A stretch of 64,000 nucleotides of DNA from Chelonobacter sp050613185 (GTDB lineage Bacteria > Pseudomonadota > Gammaproteobacteria > Enterobacterales > Pasteurellaceae): the NCBI RefSeq assembly GCF_050613185.1, contig NZ_CP192511.1, forward strand, positions 1,426,001 to 1,490,000, in the 5' to 3' direction. The translations under genes and the position numbers were made by a program. How positions within the stretch are numbered: position 1 is the first letter of the stretch; each line of letters opens with the position of its first letter. The notes beneath the pieces are model-generated. The model ran no database searches. It saw nothing but the letters and a program-made list of their open reading frames with translations, and was not told the DNA's origin. This document shows positions 19,832-29,258 of the stretch, piece by piece.

Positions 19832-20246
19832 ATTCAGATGACAGATTTCAGATGTCAGGAGACAGTATGGCAATCAAGTTTGAAGATTTGAAGGTGTTTC
19901 AACGCGCTTATAAAGTGTCGTTGGAAATTCATCAAGCGAGCTTGGATTTTCCTAAGATAGAGCAATATGCGTTAGGAGACCAAGTTAGACGGGCAAGCAA
20001 AAGCATTTGTGCAAATTTAGCCGAAGGTTTTGCAAGGCAACGTACTAAAGCGGATTTAAATCGATTTCTTAGCATGGCAATAGGCAGTGCTGATGAAATG
20101 CGAGTTTGGTTAAGATACTGTTATGACTTGAAATATGCAGATGGACAAGATTGGCAAAGATGGCGTAATGAATACGAAGAAATTGCGAAGATGTTACAAG
20201 GTTTTGGTAAAACACCGAAACCTGACGTCTGAAGTCTGTCATCTGA
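19832..20246 (+). other. Helix-45 intervening sequence in 23S rRNA, protein-coding
   Basis: About 415 bases interrupt helix 45 between GAAGCTGCGGC and TTGGGTAGGGGAGCG. Its ends form a long stem: the left arm around 19834-19860 (CAGATGACAGATTTCAGATG) is complementary to the right arm around 20221-20245 (CGTCTGAAGTCTGTCATCTG). The stem is a likely RNase III substrate. The loop encodes an S23-family protein. Protein-coding insertions of this type are known in Leptospira and Coxiella, for example. Confidence 0.92.
19867..20232 (+). CDS. S23-family four-helix bundle protein encoded in a 23S rRNA intervening sequence
   Basis: A 121-residue protein of the S23/IVS family (four-helix bundle). Family features are the opening IKFEDLKVFQRAYKVSLEIH, the central QVRRASKSICANLAEGFARQ and the LNRFLSMAIGSADEMRVWL helix. 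The start at 19867 follows AGGAGA; an in-frame ATG at 19852 is possible. The gene lies wholly within the rRNA insertion and in the rRNA sense, so it would be transcribed with 23S and released on processing. Family members form pentameric rings, and their role is unclear; a nucleic-acid binding role has been suggested. It is intact, which implies selection or recent arrival. Confidence 0.9.
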   Translation: MAIKFEDLKVFQRAYKVSLEIHQASLDFPKIEQYALGDQVRRASKSICANLAEGFARQRTKADLNRFLSMAIGSADEMRVWLRYCYDLKYADGQDWQRWRNEYEEIAKMLQGFGKTPKPDV

Positions 20247-20949
20247 TTGGGTAGGGGAGCGTTGTGTAAGCGGAAGAAGGTGGCTCGAGAGGGCTGCTGG
20301 ACGTATCACAAGTGCGAATGCTGACATAAGTAACGATAAAGGGGGTGAAAAACCCCCTCGCCGGAAGACCAAGGGTTCCTGTCCAACGTTAATCGGGGCA
20401 GGGTGAGTCGGCCCCTAAGGCGAGGCTGAAGAGCGTAGTCGATGGGAAACGGGTTAATATTCCCGTACTTGTGATAAGAGCGATGTGGGGACGGAGCAGG
20501 TTAGGTTATCCGGGTGACGGAAGTCCCGGTCCAAGCGTGTAGGATGGATGATTAGGCAAATCCGGTCATCTAAATCAGAGGCGTGACGGGGAGACTCCAC
20601 GGAGTCGAAGTAACCGATACCACACTTCCAGGAAAAGCCGCTAAGCTTATCTTATCATAAACCGTACTGAAAACCGACACAGGTGGTCAGGTAGAGAATA
20701 CTCAGGCGCTTGAGAGAACTCGGGTGAAGGAACTAGGCAAAATAGCACCGTAACTTCGGGAGAAGGTGCGCTGACGGTAATTGAAGTCCTTAACGGATAG
20801 AGGTGAAGTCAGTCGAAGTGACCAGCTGGCTGCAACTGTTTATTAAAAACACAGCACTCTGCAAACACGAAAGTGGACGTATAGGGTGTGACGCCTGCCC
20901 GGTGCTGGAAGGTTAATTGATGATGTGAGAGCATTTGATCGAAGCCCCA

Positions 20950-21035
<86 letters not shown>

Positions 21036-21457
21036 GGCCAGGCTGTCTCCACCCGAGACTCAGTGAAATTGAAATCGCCGTGAAGATGCGGTGTACCCGC
21101 GGCTAGACGGAAAGACCCCGTGAACCTTTACTATAGCTTGACACTGAACATTGAATTTTGATGTGTAGGATAGGTGGGAGACAGAGAAGTATTAACGCCA
21201 GTTAATATGGAGTCGTTGTTGAAATACCACCCTTTAAGGTTTGATGTTCTAACACAGACTGCGGCACGCGGTCGTGGACAGTGTCTGGTGGGTAGTTTGA
21301 CTGGGGCGGTCTCCTCCCAAAGCGTAACGGAGGAGTACGAAGGTTTGCTAATCACGGTCGGACATCGTGAGGTTAGTACAATGGTATAAGCAAGCTTGAC
21401 TGCGAGACGGACATGTCGAGCAGGTGCGAAAGCAGGTCATAGTGATCCGGTGGTTCT

Positions 21458-21513
<56 letters not shown>

Positions 21514-21542
21514 ACCGCCCAAGAGTTCATATCGACGGCGGT

Positions 21543-21585
<43 letters not shown>

Positions 21586-21586
21586 T

Positions 21587-21620
<34 letters not shown>

Positions 21621-22165
21621 TGGTACGCGAGCTGGGTTTAGAACGTCGTGAGACAGTTCGGTCCCTATCTGCCGTGGGCGTTGGAAAATTGAAAGGGGCT
21701 GCTCCTAGTACGAGAGGACCGGAGTGGACGCACCGCTGGTGTTCCCGTTGTTTCGCCAGAAGCATTGCGGGGTAGCTATGTGCGGAAGAGATAAGTGCTG
21801 AAAGCATCTAAGCACGAAACTTGCCTTGAGATGAGTTTTCCCAGTCTATAAGACTGTAAGGGTTGTTTAAGACGAAGACGTAGATAGGCGGGGTGTGTAA
21901 GTGTAGTGATACATTGAGCTAACCCGTACTAATTGCCCGAGAGGCTTAACCATACAACGCTCAAGGGTTTTACCCAAAAGCCGAGAGAAAGTTGTAAGAA
22001 AAGACAAGAGACGAAAGAGCGAAGTAAGAAGCTCGAGTAGGGCTCGAGGAGTTTGAATCAGATTAGCTTGTGACCGAATAGGAATAACAGCGAAAGAAAC
22101 GCTGAAAGAATAAAAAATAGAGAACAAAACAAAGTAAGAAGAAGCAAAAACAATCAAGCCGAATT

Positions 22166-22284
22166 ATTCCGGCGGCGATAGTGCGGTAGCACCACCTGAT
22201 TCCATGCCGAACTCAGAAGTGAAATGCCGTAACGCCGATGGTAGTGTGGGGTCTCCCCATGTGAGAGTAGGACACCGCCGGATA
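22166..22284 (+). rRNA. rrf: 5S ribosomal RNA
   Basis: About 119 bases containing the conserved CATGCCGAACTCAGAAGTGAAA and GATGGTAGTGTGGGGTCTCC stretches. The ends CCGGCGG and CCGCCGG pair as the terminal stem. Located about 210 bases after 23S. The intervening spacer is purine-rich and holds no gene. Confidence 0.97.
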
Positions 22285-22307
22285 TTATTGAATAGAGAGA
22301 ACAAAAG

Positions 22308-22335
22308 CCCTTTGCAGTCATGCGAAGGGTTTTTT
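22308..22335 (+). terminator. rrn operon terminator
   Basis: CCCTTTGCA pairs with TGCGAAGGG (one G-U) around a four-base loop and is followed by six T residues. It lies just after 5S. Confidence 0.93.
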
Positions 22336-22431
22336 GCGTTTATCTGATCATAAATCGTGATCCCGCCCTCAGTTTTAACCGATTGAATGCGATAGAATCT
22401 AACGATAACAATCAATTAAAAAATGGGTAAC

Positions 22432-22794
22432 ATGACAGGTATTACATATATTCCGGCGCAGGATATTAATTCCAACAGCATCGATACTTTAATTGGTTTA
22501 GGCAAAGATTTTTAGATCACCAATGTGCAAAATATCAGCCAAATGCACAATTTAATCGTGCGTGATTTGCGTCAAAAAAATCTAAGATACACCTTGAATA
22601 CCGACAACGTTGAACCGCTGGTTTGCGATCCTTTTACTATGGGGCATACACAAGGCGGCAGTGCATTTTTCTCCACGCTGTTTTATTTCCTCTGGTTGAA
22701 AATTCATAATTTGCTGAACGCTAAGCGTGCGAATGTTGCGATTAATGTCGAGAGTTATCAACAACAAATATTGCTGCGTTTTCCTTTTTCATAG
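22432..22794 (+). pseudogene. Relic gene of unknown function with in-frame TAG
   Basis: An ATG at 22432 opens a frame that is stopped by TAG after 27 codons (22513-22515) and then stays open to 22794, about 120 codons in all. The same frame could also restart at GTG 22525. The protein has no motif I recognise; it contains a hydrophobic GGSAFFSTLFYFLWLKIHNLL stretch in its second half. The single frame on both sides of the stop suggests a recently disabled gene. I do not assign a function. From 22795 to 22964 I see nothing else. Confidence 0.5.
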
Positions 22795-22964
22795 CGCAGC
22801 AATTTTCAGAGTACGCAAGTTAGTTAAACACCAATTTCCCGATACAACCTGCGGCAAGCTATGCCGTCGTCTTTGCTCAACCTTTTTGTCTATTATGCCA
22901 CCTAAAACTGAAACGATTAATCTTAAAATGAAAACCTAAGTGCGGTCTAAACCGTGCCTTCCAT

Positions 22965-24668
22965 TTACTGCCAATTTTTCAATTTAGAAGTTTTGCCGAT
23001 TCCGGGATTAAAACTGTTGGTCGGATCTAACTGGCGATAGAATTTTTTTAACGCTGGTTTAGCATGATACAAATGCCCGACATTGTGTTCCGCCGGATAT
23101 TGTGCGCCACGTTGATCGAGCAATTCCAGCATTTCCTCTTCCAATGCGATCGGATCGCTGCCTTTTTTCGCGATGTAATCTTGGTGAAAAACATGGCACA
23201 TAAAATGTCCGTAGTACAGTTTATGGATAAACTGGCGGTTTAATTTTTCCGGCAACACTTCAAACCAATCATGATCATTGCGCCGTAAAGCAATATCGAG
23301 GGCGACAATGTCTTCCACCTCTTGCTGATGAATAATCCGATAGCGCACGGCGGCGCCGGCAACGGCGAAACGGTGCAACATTGCGGCTTGCGCTTCTTCC
23401 GCATTACAGGCGAAAAAACTGCCGCTGTGTTCGGCAAAATAGGCTTGCAAGAAATCATGGGCTTCGGCAATGCCGTCACCCGCCATTTTCAGAATCAGGT
23501 GATGTTCATATTGATCACGATATTCGCGCATTTTTTTCGGCAAATGTTGCGGCAGCAATTTGCTAAATAACTGCAGACTTTTATCGGCAATATGCTTCGG
23601 TAAAAACCGCACTTTGCTACACAAGCGATCGACTTTATTTTTTAGGCTGAACAGCTTCGGCAAGTTATTCGTGCCTAACTTTTTAATTGCCCAGAAAGTG
23701 TCTTTGCCGTAAATCGTGGCAACATCAAAGGCTTCACGATGAATATATTCACCGGATACCGGCAGGGATTGGAATTGGCTGAGAATATGACGGCGAATAT
23801 CATTTAATTCGGCGGTGCTGTTGCTGCCGATATAAAACACTTGGGTCTGTTTTTCCAACGGGAAAGTATCTAAGCGCACGGCAAACACCATTAATTTCCC
23901 GGCGCAACCGGAGGCTTCGTGCAAACGGCGCGGATCGGCGTTAAAGCGCGCGGGGGTATCGGCATCGACTTGGCGCACATGGTGGCAGTAATCGTGATCA
24001 TGCCCTTGCTCCGAACCGCACTTGATGTCCGTTTCTTGGTAGCGTTTATGTTCAAGCCGCGCGAGCATTTCCTCCGGATCTGTGCCGAGATCAACGCCCA
24101 AATGGTTGATTAAATGTAATTCGCCATCTTGATCGAGTCGGGCAAACAGCGCCATTTCGGTATAAGCCGGACCGCGCTGCACCAACGCACCGCCGGAGTT
24201 ATTACACACGCCGCCGAGCACCGAGGCGCCGATACAAGACGAACCGATCACCGAATGCGCCTCCCGTCCATGTTGAGCCAATAATTCCTCTAATTTGAAT
24301 AAGGTGCTGCCCGGCAGGCAAATCACCTGTTGCGCTTGATTAATTACGTGAATGTGATCGATACGCAGGGTGTTGATAATCACAATATCGCGGTCATATT
24401 CATTGCCGTCGGGGGTTGAACCGCCGGTCAGCCCGGTGTTGGCGGCTTGGGTGATGACAATCACATCGGCTTTCACGCAGGCTTGCAAAATCCGCCATTG
24501 CTCGATTAACGACGCAGGAATGACAACCGCCAACGCACTGCCTTTGCCGAAGCGAAAGCCTTGTCGGTAGGGCAAAGTGCGGTTTGGATCGGTCAGCAGA
24601 TATTTTTCACCGACGATATGGCGGAGTTGTTGAATCAGTGAACGTTGTTTCTGGGTGTAAGATGACAT
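22965..24668 (-). CDS. dld: Quinone-dependent D-lactate dehydrogenase
   Basis: A 567-residue protein, close to the 571 of E. coli Dld. It is a peripheral inner-membrane flavoprotein that oxidises D-lactate to pyruvate and passes electrons to quinone. The N-terminal FAD-binding (PCMH) domain is clear in VITQAANTGLTGGSTPDG and SCIGASVLGGVCNNSGGALVQRGPAYTE. The C-terminal membrane-binding part contains AEHNVGHLYHAKPALKKFYRQLDPTNSFNPGIGKTSK, typical of the family. It is a single gene, set apart from the dha operon that lies upstream on the same strand. Intact by eye. Confidence 0.95.
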   Translation of the reverse strand: MSSYTQKQRSLIQQLRHIVGEKYLLTDPNRTLPYRQGFRFGKGSALAVVIPASLIEQWRILQACVKADVIVITQAANTGLTGGSTPDGNEYDRDIVIINTLRIDHIHVINQAQQVICLPGSTLFKLEELLAQHGREAHSVIGSSCIGASVLGGVCNNSGGALVQRGPAYTEMALFARLDQDGELHLINHLGVDLGTDPEEMLARLEHKRYQETDIKCGSEQGHDHDYCHHVRQVDADTPARFNADPRRLHEASGCAGKLMVFAVRLDTFPLEKQTQVFYIGSNSTAELNDIRRHILSQFQSLPVSGEYIHREAFDVATIYGKDTFWAIKKLGTNNLPKLFSLKNKVDRLCSKVRFLPKHIADKSLQLFSKLLPQHLPKKMREYRDQYEHHLILKMAGDGIAEAHDFLQAYFAEHSGSFFACNAEEAQAAMLHRFAVAGAAVRYRIIHQQEVEDIVALDIALRRNDHDWFEVLPEKLNRQFIHKLYYGHFMCHVFHQDYIAKKGSDPIALEEEMLELLDQRGAQYPAEHNVGHLYHAKPALKKFYRQLDPTNSFNPGIGKTSKLKNWQ

Positions 24669-24757
24669 GGTAGGCCCCTTGTTCCAATCAGATAGTGAAT
24701 AGCAGAGCTAGTCTATCTTGATTCCTTCCGGTGAAACAAGCGGCACAGATCACAGGA

Positions 24758-25165
24758 TTAACTTAATTGTGCTAATTTGGCTTCTAAGGCTAAGCAAGCC
24801 TCCTGTTCGACAGCCGCTAACGGATCACCACCGGAGGCGGCAACAACCGCGCCGATTGCCCCTTCTACTAACGGCGCGGCACTGATGGTTACGTTAGCCG
24901 CCATTTCCGCTTCAAGCAGTTCAAGTGCGGTTTGCGTGCTTAAAATGGCACTGCCCAAATCGACTAAAACCAACACGCCGTCCGGGCTATATACCCTTTC
25001 AATGGCCTGCATAATTTTTACCGCGTCGGTACCAATCGGATTGTGCGGATCGTCAATACCGGCGGCAAGGGCAATTTGACAGTTATCGGCACGCATTTGT
25101 AGCGCCAGTTCATACAACCCCTCGGCTAACTTTGCACTATGGGAAACAAAAACCAAATTAACCAT
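24758..25165 (-). CDS. dhaM: DhaM, EIIA-like phosphoryl donor for dihydroxyacetone kinase
   Basis: A 135-residue mannose-type EIIA domain protein. The phosphorylated His is H9 in VFVSHS, and the GVLVLVDLGSAILSTQTALELL segment is typical. DhaM takes phosphate from HPr of the PTS and recharges the ADP bound to DhaL. Unlike the E. coli protein it has no fused HPr or EI domains, which is the usual short form. Its start overlaps the end of dhaL by one base (TAATG type), so they are translated together. It is the last gene of dhaKLM. Confidence 0.93.
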   Translation of the reverse strand: MVNLVFVSHSAKLAEGLYELALQMRADNCQIALAAGIDDPHNPIGTDAVKIMQAIERVYSPDGVLVLVDLGSAILSTQTALELLEAEMAANVTISAAPLVEGAIGAVVAASGGDPLAAVEQEACLALEAKLAQLS

Positions 25166-25800
25166 TATGCCTCCTGCGTTGCCTGTAGCAGCCCTTGTAA
25201 TAAATACATGACTGAAGTTGCACCGGGATCTTGGTGTCCGATACTACGCTCGTTTAAGTAGCTGGCGCGTCCTTTTTTCGCTTTCATCGGAATGGTTGCT
25301 GCTACCGCACTTTCGGCACAACTCAGCGCCTGTTGCAAGGCTGTGTGCAACGGAAGTTGCTGTTGCACACTGTCAGTCAATGTTTGCAGCACGGGCAGCC
25401 AAACATCGCACATGGTTTTATCGCCGGCTTCGGCTCGCCCTCGTGCCACAATGCCATTCACGCCCGCTTGTAAGAGGTGTTGCAGCTGAGCTAGATCGAG
25501 TTCGTTTTTGCCGACCGCACTTTGTGCCGCTTTTAAAAAAAACGTGCCAAACAGCGGGCCGCTTGCGCCGCCGACACTGGAAAGCAGCGTCATGCCGGTT
25601 GTTTTGAGAATGCCGGAAATGTCTTGTTCCGCAAGTTCCGGCAGTTTTTCCGCGACTTTGGCGAAGCCTCGTTGCATATTTAATCCGTGATCGGCATCGC
25701 CGATCGCGGTATCCAACTCAGTGAGGTAATCCCGATGTTGAGTGAATAAGACCGTACAGTTTTGCAACCATTGAAGGATTTGGGGTTGGGTTAACGACAT
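25165..25800 (-). CDS. dhaL: DhaL, ADP-binding subunit of dihydroxyacetone kinase
   Basis: A 211-residue all-helical barrel protein. The magnesium-ADP ligands D30, D35 and D37 lie in the sequence ELDTAIGDADHG, which matches the family. Later conserved parts are SSVGGASGPLFGTFF and GRASYLNERSIGHQDPGATS. DhaL holds ADP as a fixed cofactor, is phosphorylated by DhaM, and passes phosphate to dihydroxyacetone bound on DhaK. It sits 13 bases after dhaK. Confidence 0.95.
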   Translation of the reverse strand: MSLTQPQILQWLQNCTVLFTQHRDYLTELDTAIGDADHGLNMQRGFAKVAEKLPELAEQDISGILKTTGMTLLSSVGGASGPLFGTFFLKAAQSAVGKNELDLAQLQHLLQAGVNGIVARGRAEAGDKTMCDVWLPVLQTLTDSVQQQLPLHTALQQALSCAESAVAATIPMKAKKGRASYLNERSIGHQDPGATSVMYLLQGLLQATQEA

Positions 25801-25813
25801 CTTCCTGACCTCA

Positions 25814-26884
25814 CTATGCTTTCCAGCGCAAGCCGGCGGTATTCACCGGTGCGTCCCACAACGACAGTAAATTGTCGTCTACTTTTAACAGGGTGATAGA
25901 CACGCCTTGCATATCTAATGACGTACAATAAGAACCGACGAGATTGCGTTCAATTTGAATACCGAACCGCTCGCAGCATTGGCTTAAGCGCTGATACACG
26001 CCGTACAGTTCTGACAGCGGCACGGCACCTAAATTATTGACCAATGCAATCACTCGATCGCCGCGCTGTAAGGCGGATTTTGTTTCTTGCACCTCTTGCC
26101 AGACCGCACTTTCACTCTCCCAGTGGCGAATGGCGCGGCTGAAGTTGCCATTTTCGATTAAGGTTGCAAACATCTGATCAACGGTTTGGTTTAAGTCAAC
26201 GAACGGACGGCGTTCGATCCCCGGTTCGCCATGAATCCCGACGCCGAATTCCATTTCATTTTCAGCCAGGGTGAAAGAGGGTTTGCCCGCGGCGGGCACG
26301 GTGCAAGCGGCAAGCGCCACCCCAATCGAATGCCCCGCATTATTTAATCTCCTGCCCAATTCCGCCAGTTGGGATAACGAGTAGCCCTGTTCGGCAGCGG
26401 CGCCGAGAATTTTTTCGATCAACACGGTATTCGCAACGCCGCGTCGCCCGGCGGTATAAAGACTGTCTTTGACGGCTACGTCATCGTCAATTAATACGCT
26501 TGCCACTTGGATTCCGCTGTCGTGTAAAATTTCGGCGGCGGTTTCGAAATTCAGCACATCGCCGGTATAATTTTTAATGAGCAATAAGACGCCGTTACCG
26601 CTATCGACAGCAGTCGCACACTCGATAATTTGATCCGGTGTCGGTGAGGTGAAGATTTCCCCCGGGCAGGCGCCATCAAGCATACCGACGCCGACAAAAC
26701 CGGCGTGCATGGGCTCATGACCGCTGCCGCCACCGGAAATTACGGCGACTTTGCCGGCGACAGGGCTGTCGGCACGGCAAACGTATAGCGGGTCGCGGTG
26801 TAATTTTAGATTCGGATTCGAGCCAATCAAGCCGGAAATTTGTTCGCTTAAGACGTTTTCAACACTATTTATCCACTTTTTCAT
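25814..26884 (-). CDS. dhaK: DhaK, dihydroxyacetone-binding subunit
   Basis: A 356-residue protein that binds dihydroxyacetone covalently through a His. With the start at 26884 the key residues fall at H56 (GGGSGHEP) and H218 (GVGIHGEPG), the same numbers as in E. coli DhaK, which supports this start over a longer frame beginning 48 bases upstream. AAGGAAA lies in front of it. The product, dihydroxyacetone phosphate, enters glycolysis. No dhaR activator or glycerol dehydrogenase gene is next to the operon; the ilv operon is divergent on the other side. Function needs enzyme I and HPr from elsewhere. Confidence 0.96.
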   Translation of the reverse strand: MKKWINSVENVLSEQISGLIGSNPNLKLHRDPLYVCRADSPVAGKVAVISGGGSGHEPMHAGFVGVGMLDGACPGEIFTSPTPDQIIECATAVDSGNGVLLLIKNYTGDVLNFETAAEILHDSGIQVASVLIDDDVAVKDSLYTAGRRGVANTVLIEKILGAAAEQGYSLSQLAELGRRLNNAGHSIGVALAACTVPAAGKPSFTLAENEMEFGVGIHGEPGIERRPFVDLNQTVDQMFATLIENGNFSRAIRHWESESAVWQEVQETKSALQRGDRVIALVNNLGAVPLSELYGVYQRLSQCCERFGIQIERNLVGSYCTSLDMQGVSITLLKVDDNLLSLWDAPVNTAGLRWKA

Positions 26885-27101
26885 GTTTTTTCCTTGTGTT
26901 ATCGAACATGGATTGGGTTTTACTGTATGCAATTATGCTTGATAAGTCTGTAACCTGGCTCACAAATTTAAAAAAATAGCGTGAAAATCGGTCAAAATAA
27001 ATGACGCGGAAAATGAAAAAACAGTTTGAAGCGCAAGCAAAATATGGTATTTATGTAAGCACGGACGAAGAAATTTAACACAACTTGGTTTTTATTTGTC
27101 A

Positions 27102-27182
27102 ATGATGTTTGTTAGCCACCTTATTATTCGCATTATTCTCAGTGCGGTGATTATTATCACCGACGGCGAGCGGTGCGACTAA
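27102..27182 (+). CDS. ilvL: Leader peptide of the ilv operon
   Basis: A 26-residue frame starting with two Met codons and ending TAA at 27180-27182. Eleven of its 26 residues are Ile, Val or Leu, including LIIRIIL and the block VIII near the end. It lies before a terminator hairpin and 115 bases before ilvG. This matches the logic of ilvGMEDA attenuation: ribosome stalling at the Ile/Val/Leu codons when charged tRNA is short would prevent the terminator. The ribosome binding site is poor. The second Met (27105) could be the start. Confidence 0.75.
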   Translation: MMFVSHLIIRIILSAVIIITDGERCD

Positions 27183-27214
27183 TTTGCAACAGAACCAGGC
27201 TGTAAATCAGTGAA

Positions 27215-27243
27215 ACCCTCGCCAAATGTGGTGGGGGTTTTTT
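27215..27243 (+). terminator. ilv attenuator terminator
   Basis: ACCCTCGCC (27215-27223) pairs with GGTGGGGGT (27230-27238), with two G-U pairs, and is followed by a run of six T. It lies 33 bases after the leader peptide stop and before ilvG. A competing antiterminator is expected between the leader codons and this stem but was not resolved by eye. Confidence 0.82.
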
Positions 27244-27276
27244 GTTATACGAAAAATAGCACAGTCAATAACAGCA

Positions 27277-27285
27277 AAGTGCGGT
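27277..27285 (+). repeat. DNA uptake signal sequence (representative; many copies)
   Basis: AAGTGCGGT is the core uptake signal of the Haemophilus subgroup of Pasteurellaceae. Copies I confirmed in one or the other orientation include 1493-1501, 3049-3057, 5701-5709 (inside a CRISPR spacer), 11874-11882, 18471-18479, 27277-27285 and the pairs at 57401-57442, 58966-58988, 59611-59636 and 62330-62363. Dozens more lie mainly from 24 kb to 63 kb. They mark DNA for preferential uptake in natural transformation. Confidence 0.95.
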
Positions 27286-27296
27286 ATGAGGGACAC

Positions 27297-28964
27297 ATGA
27301 ACGGAGCGAGATTAGTTACCGAAAGTTTGAAGGCGCATCAGGTCGATGTGATTTTTGGCTATCCCGGCGGGGCGATTATGCCGGTGTATGATGCGATTTA
27401 CGACTCGGGTTTGGATCATCTGCTCTGTCGCAATGAACAAGGGGCGGCGATGGCGGCGATTGGCTATGCCCGTGCGGGTAAAAAGGTCGGGGTGTGTATC
27501 GCCACTTCTGGGCCGGGCGCCACCAATCTGATCACCGGTTTGGCCGACGCATTGTTGGATTCCGTGCCGATTGTGGCGATCACCGGACAGGTGGCAAGCC
27601 CGTTTATCGGCACTGACGCGTTTCAGGAAATCGATGTGTTGGGCTTATCCTTAGCCTGTACCAAACAGAGTTTTATCGTGCAAAATATCGACGAACTGCC
27701 GCTGATTTTGGCGCAAGCGTTTCATGTGGCACAAAGCGGTCGTCCCGGCCCGGTGTTGGTCGATATTCCAAAAGATGTGCAATTTGCCCCAACTGCCGCG
27801 CAACCGATAGTGTTACCGCTGGAGAACGCCCCGGCGCAGCAGGCGCAGAACCTGCAACAAGCCAAAACCTTATTACAACAAGCTAAGCGTCCGGTGTTGT
27901 ATATCGGCGGCGGCGTCGGCATGGCAAGTGCGGTTCCGGCACTGCGCCGTTTCTTGCAAGCGACCCGAATTCCGTCGGTTTCGACCATTAAAGGCTTGGG
28001 CGCAATTGCTGCCGATACCCCGTATTATATGGGCATGGTCGGCATGCACGGCACCAAAGCCGCGAATTATGCGGTGCAGGAAAGTGATTTGTTGGTGGTG
28101 TTCGGCGCGCGCTTTGATGATCGCGTCACCGGCAAACTGGACAGTTTTGCCCCGCACGCCAAAGTGATTCACGCCGATATCGATGTGGCGGAAATCAATA
28201 AATTACGCCGGGCGGACGTGGTGTTGCGCGGCGATTTATCACAGGCGTTTGATGTGCTGGCAACCGCACTTTCGATCGACGATTGGCAGCAGGATATTCA
28301 ACGCTTAATCACCGATTTTCCGTTTGTTTATCCGAGTAATGACGGACAAGACAGCATTCACCCGTGGACATTGTTAAACACCTTATCGGCAATGAAGCCG
28401 CAAAGTGCGGTGATTACCACTGATGTCGGACAGCACCAAATGTGGTCGGCGCAGCACATGGCACATCATCAGCCGGAAAATTATCTCACTTCCGCCGGTC
28501 TCGGCACCATGGGCTTCGGTTTGCCGGCGGCGGTCGGCGCACAAAAAGCCCGTCCGCAGGATTGCGTGATTTTGGTCAGCGGCGACGGTTCGTTTATGAT
28601 GAACGTGCAGGAGCTGGGCTCAATTAAACGCGGCAAGCTGCCGATTAAAATTTTACTGTTGGATAACCAACGGTTAGGCATGGTGCGCCAGTGGCAATCA
28701 CTGTTTTTCAAGGGGCGCCACAGCGAAACGATTTTGGACGATAATCCGGATTTCGTGACCTTGGCGGCGGCGTTCGGCATTCAAGGCGAGCGGATCGAAC
28801 ACGGACATCAAGTACAAGCGGCATTACAACGCTTGCTGGACAGCGAAGGGGCGTATTTGTTGCACGTCTGTATCGATGCCGATGAAAACGTCTGGCCGCT
28901 GGTGCCGCCGGGCGCAAGCAACGAAGCTATGCTTGATGAAATCAGCGAAGATATTGGCGTTTAA
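27297..28964 (+). CDS. ilvG: Acetolactate synthase II large subunit
   Basis: A 555-residue TPP- and FAD-dependent enzyme that makes acetolactate or acetohydroxybutyrate, the first common step of Val/Leu/Ile synthesis. The catalytic Glu is in LLCRNEQGAAMAAIGYA and the TPP-magnesium motif is SGDGSFMMNVQELGSIKRGKLP, with NQRLGMVRQWQ after it. The start at 27297 has GAGGGA directly upstream; the longer frame would begin inside the attenuator. It is intact, unlike the frameshifted copy in E. coli K-12. It is named ilvG rather than ilvB or ilvI because ilvM, ilvD and ilvA follow. An uptake signal sits just before the start (27277-27285). Confidence 0.95.
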   Translation: MNGARLVTESLKAHQVDVIFGYPGGAIMPVYDAIYDSGLDHLLCRNEQGAAMAAIGYARAGKKVGVCIATSGPGATNLITGLADALLDSVPIVAITGQVASPFIGTDAFQEIDVLGLSLACTKQSFIVQNIDELPLILAQAFHVAQSGRPGPVLVDIPKDVQFAPTAAQPIVLPLENAPAQQAQNLQQAKTLLQQAKRPVLYIGGGVGMASAVPALRRFLQATRIPSVSTIKGLGAIAADTPYYMGMVGMHGTKAANYAVQESDLLVVFGARFDDRVTGKLDSFAPHAKVIHADIDVAEINKLRRADVVLRGDLSQAFDVLATALSIDDWQQDIQRLITDFPFVYPSNDGQDSIHPWTLLNTLSAMKPQSAVITTDVGQHQMWSAQHMAHHQPENYLTSAGLGTMGFGLPAAVGAQKARPQDCVILVSGDGSFMMNVQELGSIKRGKLPIKILLLDNQRLGMVRQWQSLFFKGRHSETILDDNPDFVTLAAAFGIQGERIEHGHQVQAALQRLLDSEGAYLLHVCIDADENVWPLVPPGASNEAMLDEISEDIGV

Positions 28965-29000
28965 GTGCAAAGTGCGGTTCGAATTAACAAGGGATAACAA

Positions 29001-29225
29001 ATGAAAACATATCAATTAAGCCTACAAGCCCAATGGCGGCCGGAAACCTTAGAGCGCGTGCTGCGCGTGGTGCGCCATCGCGGTTATCGCCTGAATGAAT
29101 TACATATGACGTCAAGCCGCGAACAAATCAGCTTGAATTTCAGCGTCAGCAGCGAGCGCCCGATTGAGGCGTTGGTCAGCCAGTTAAGCAAGTTGTTTGA
29201 TGTACAGACGGTTGTGGTTTTATAA
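29001..29225 (+). CDS. ilvM: Acetolactate synthase II small subunit
   Basis: A 74-residue ACT-like regulatory subunit; E. coli IlvM is of similar size. The fold begins YQLSLQAQWRPETLERVLRVVRHRGYRL and ends with VQTVVVL. It activates the IlvG catalytic subunit. It lies 36 bases after ilvG with AAGGGA upstream. The 180-base gap to ilvD has uptake signals and paired repeats. Confidence 0.93.
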   Translation: MKTYQLSLQAQWRPETLERVLRVVRHRGYRLNELHMTSSREQISLNFSVSSERPIEALVSQLSKLFDVQTVVVL

Positions 29226-29258
29226 AGTAAAAGTGCGGTCGAGCCATTAGTGAGGCAA

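Noticed and set aside
28442..28627. Many frames antisense to or out of phase with ilvG, ilvD, ilvA, proS and the GH1 gene
   Set aside because: High GC third positions in these genes open shadow frames. None has a ribosome site or a domain.
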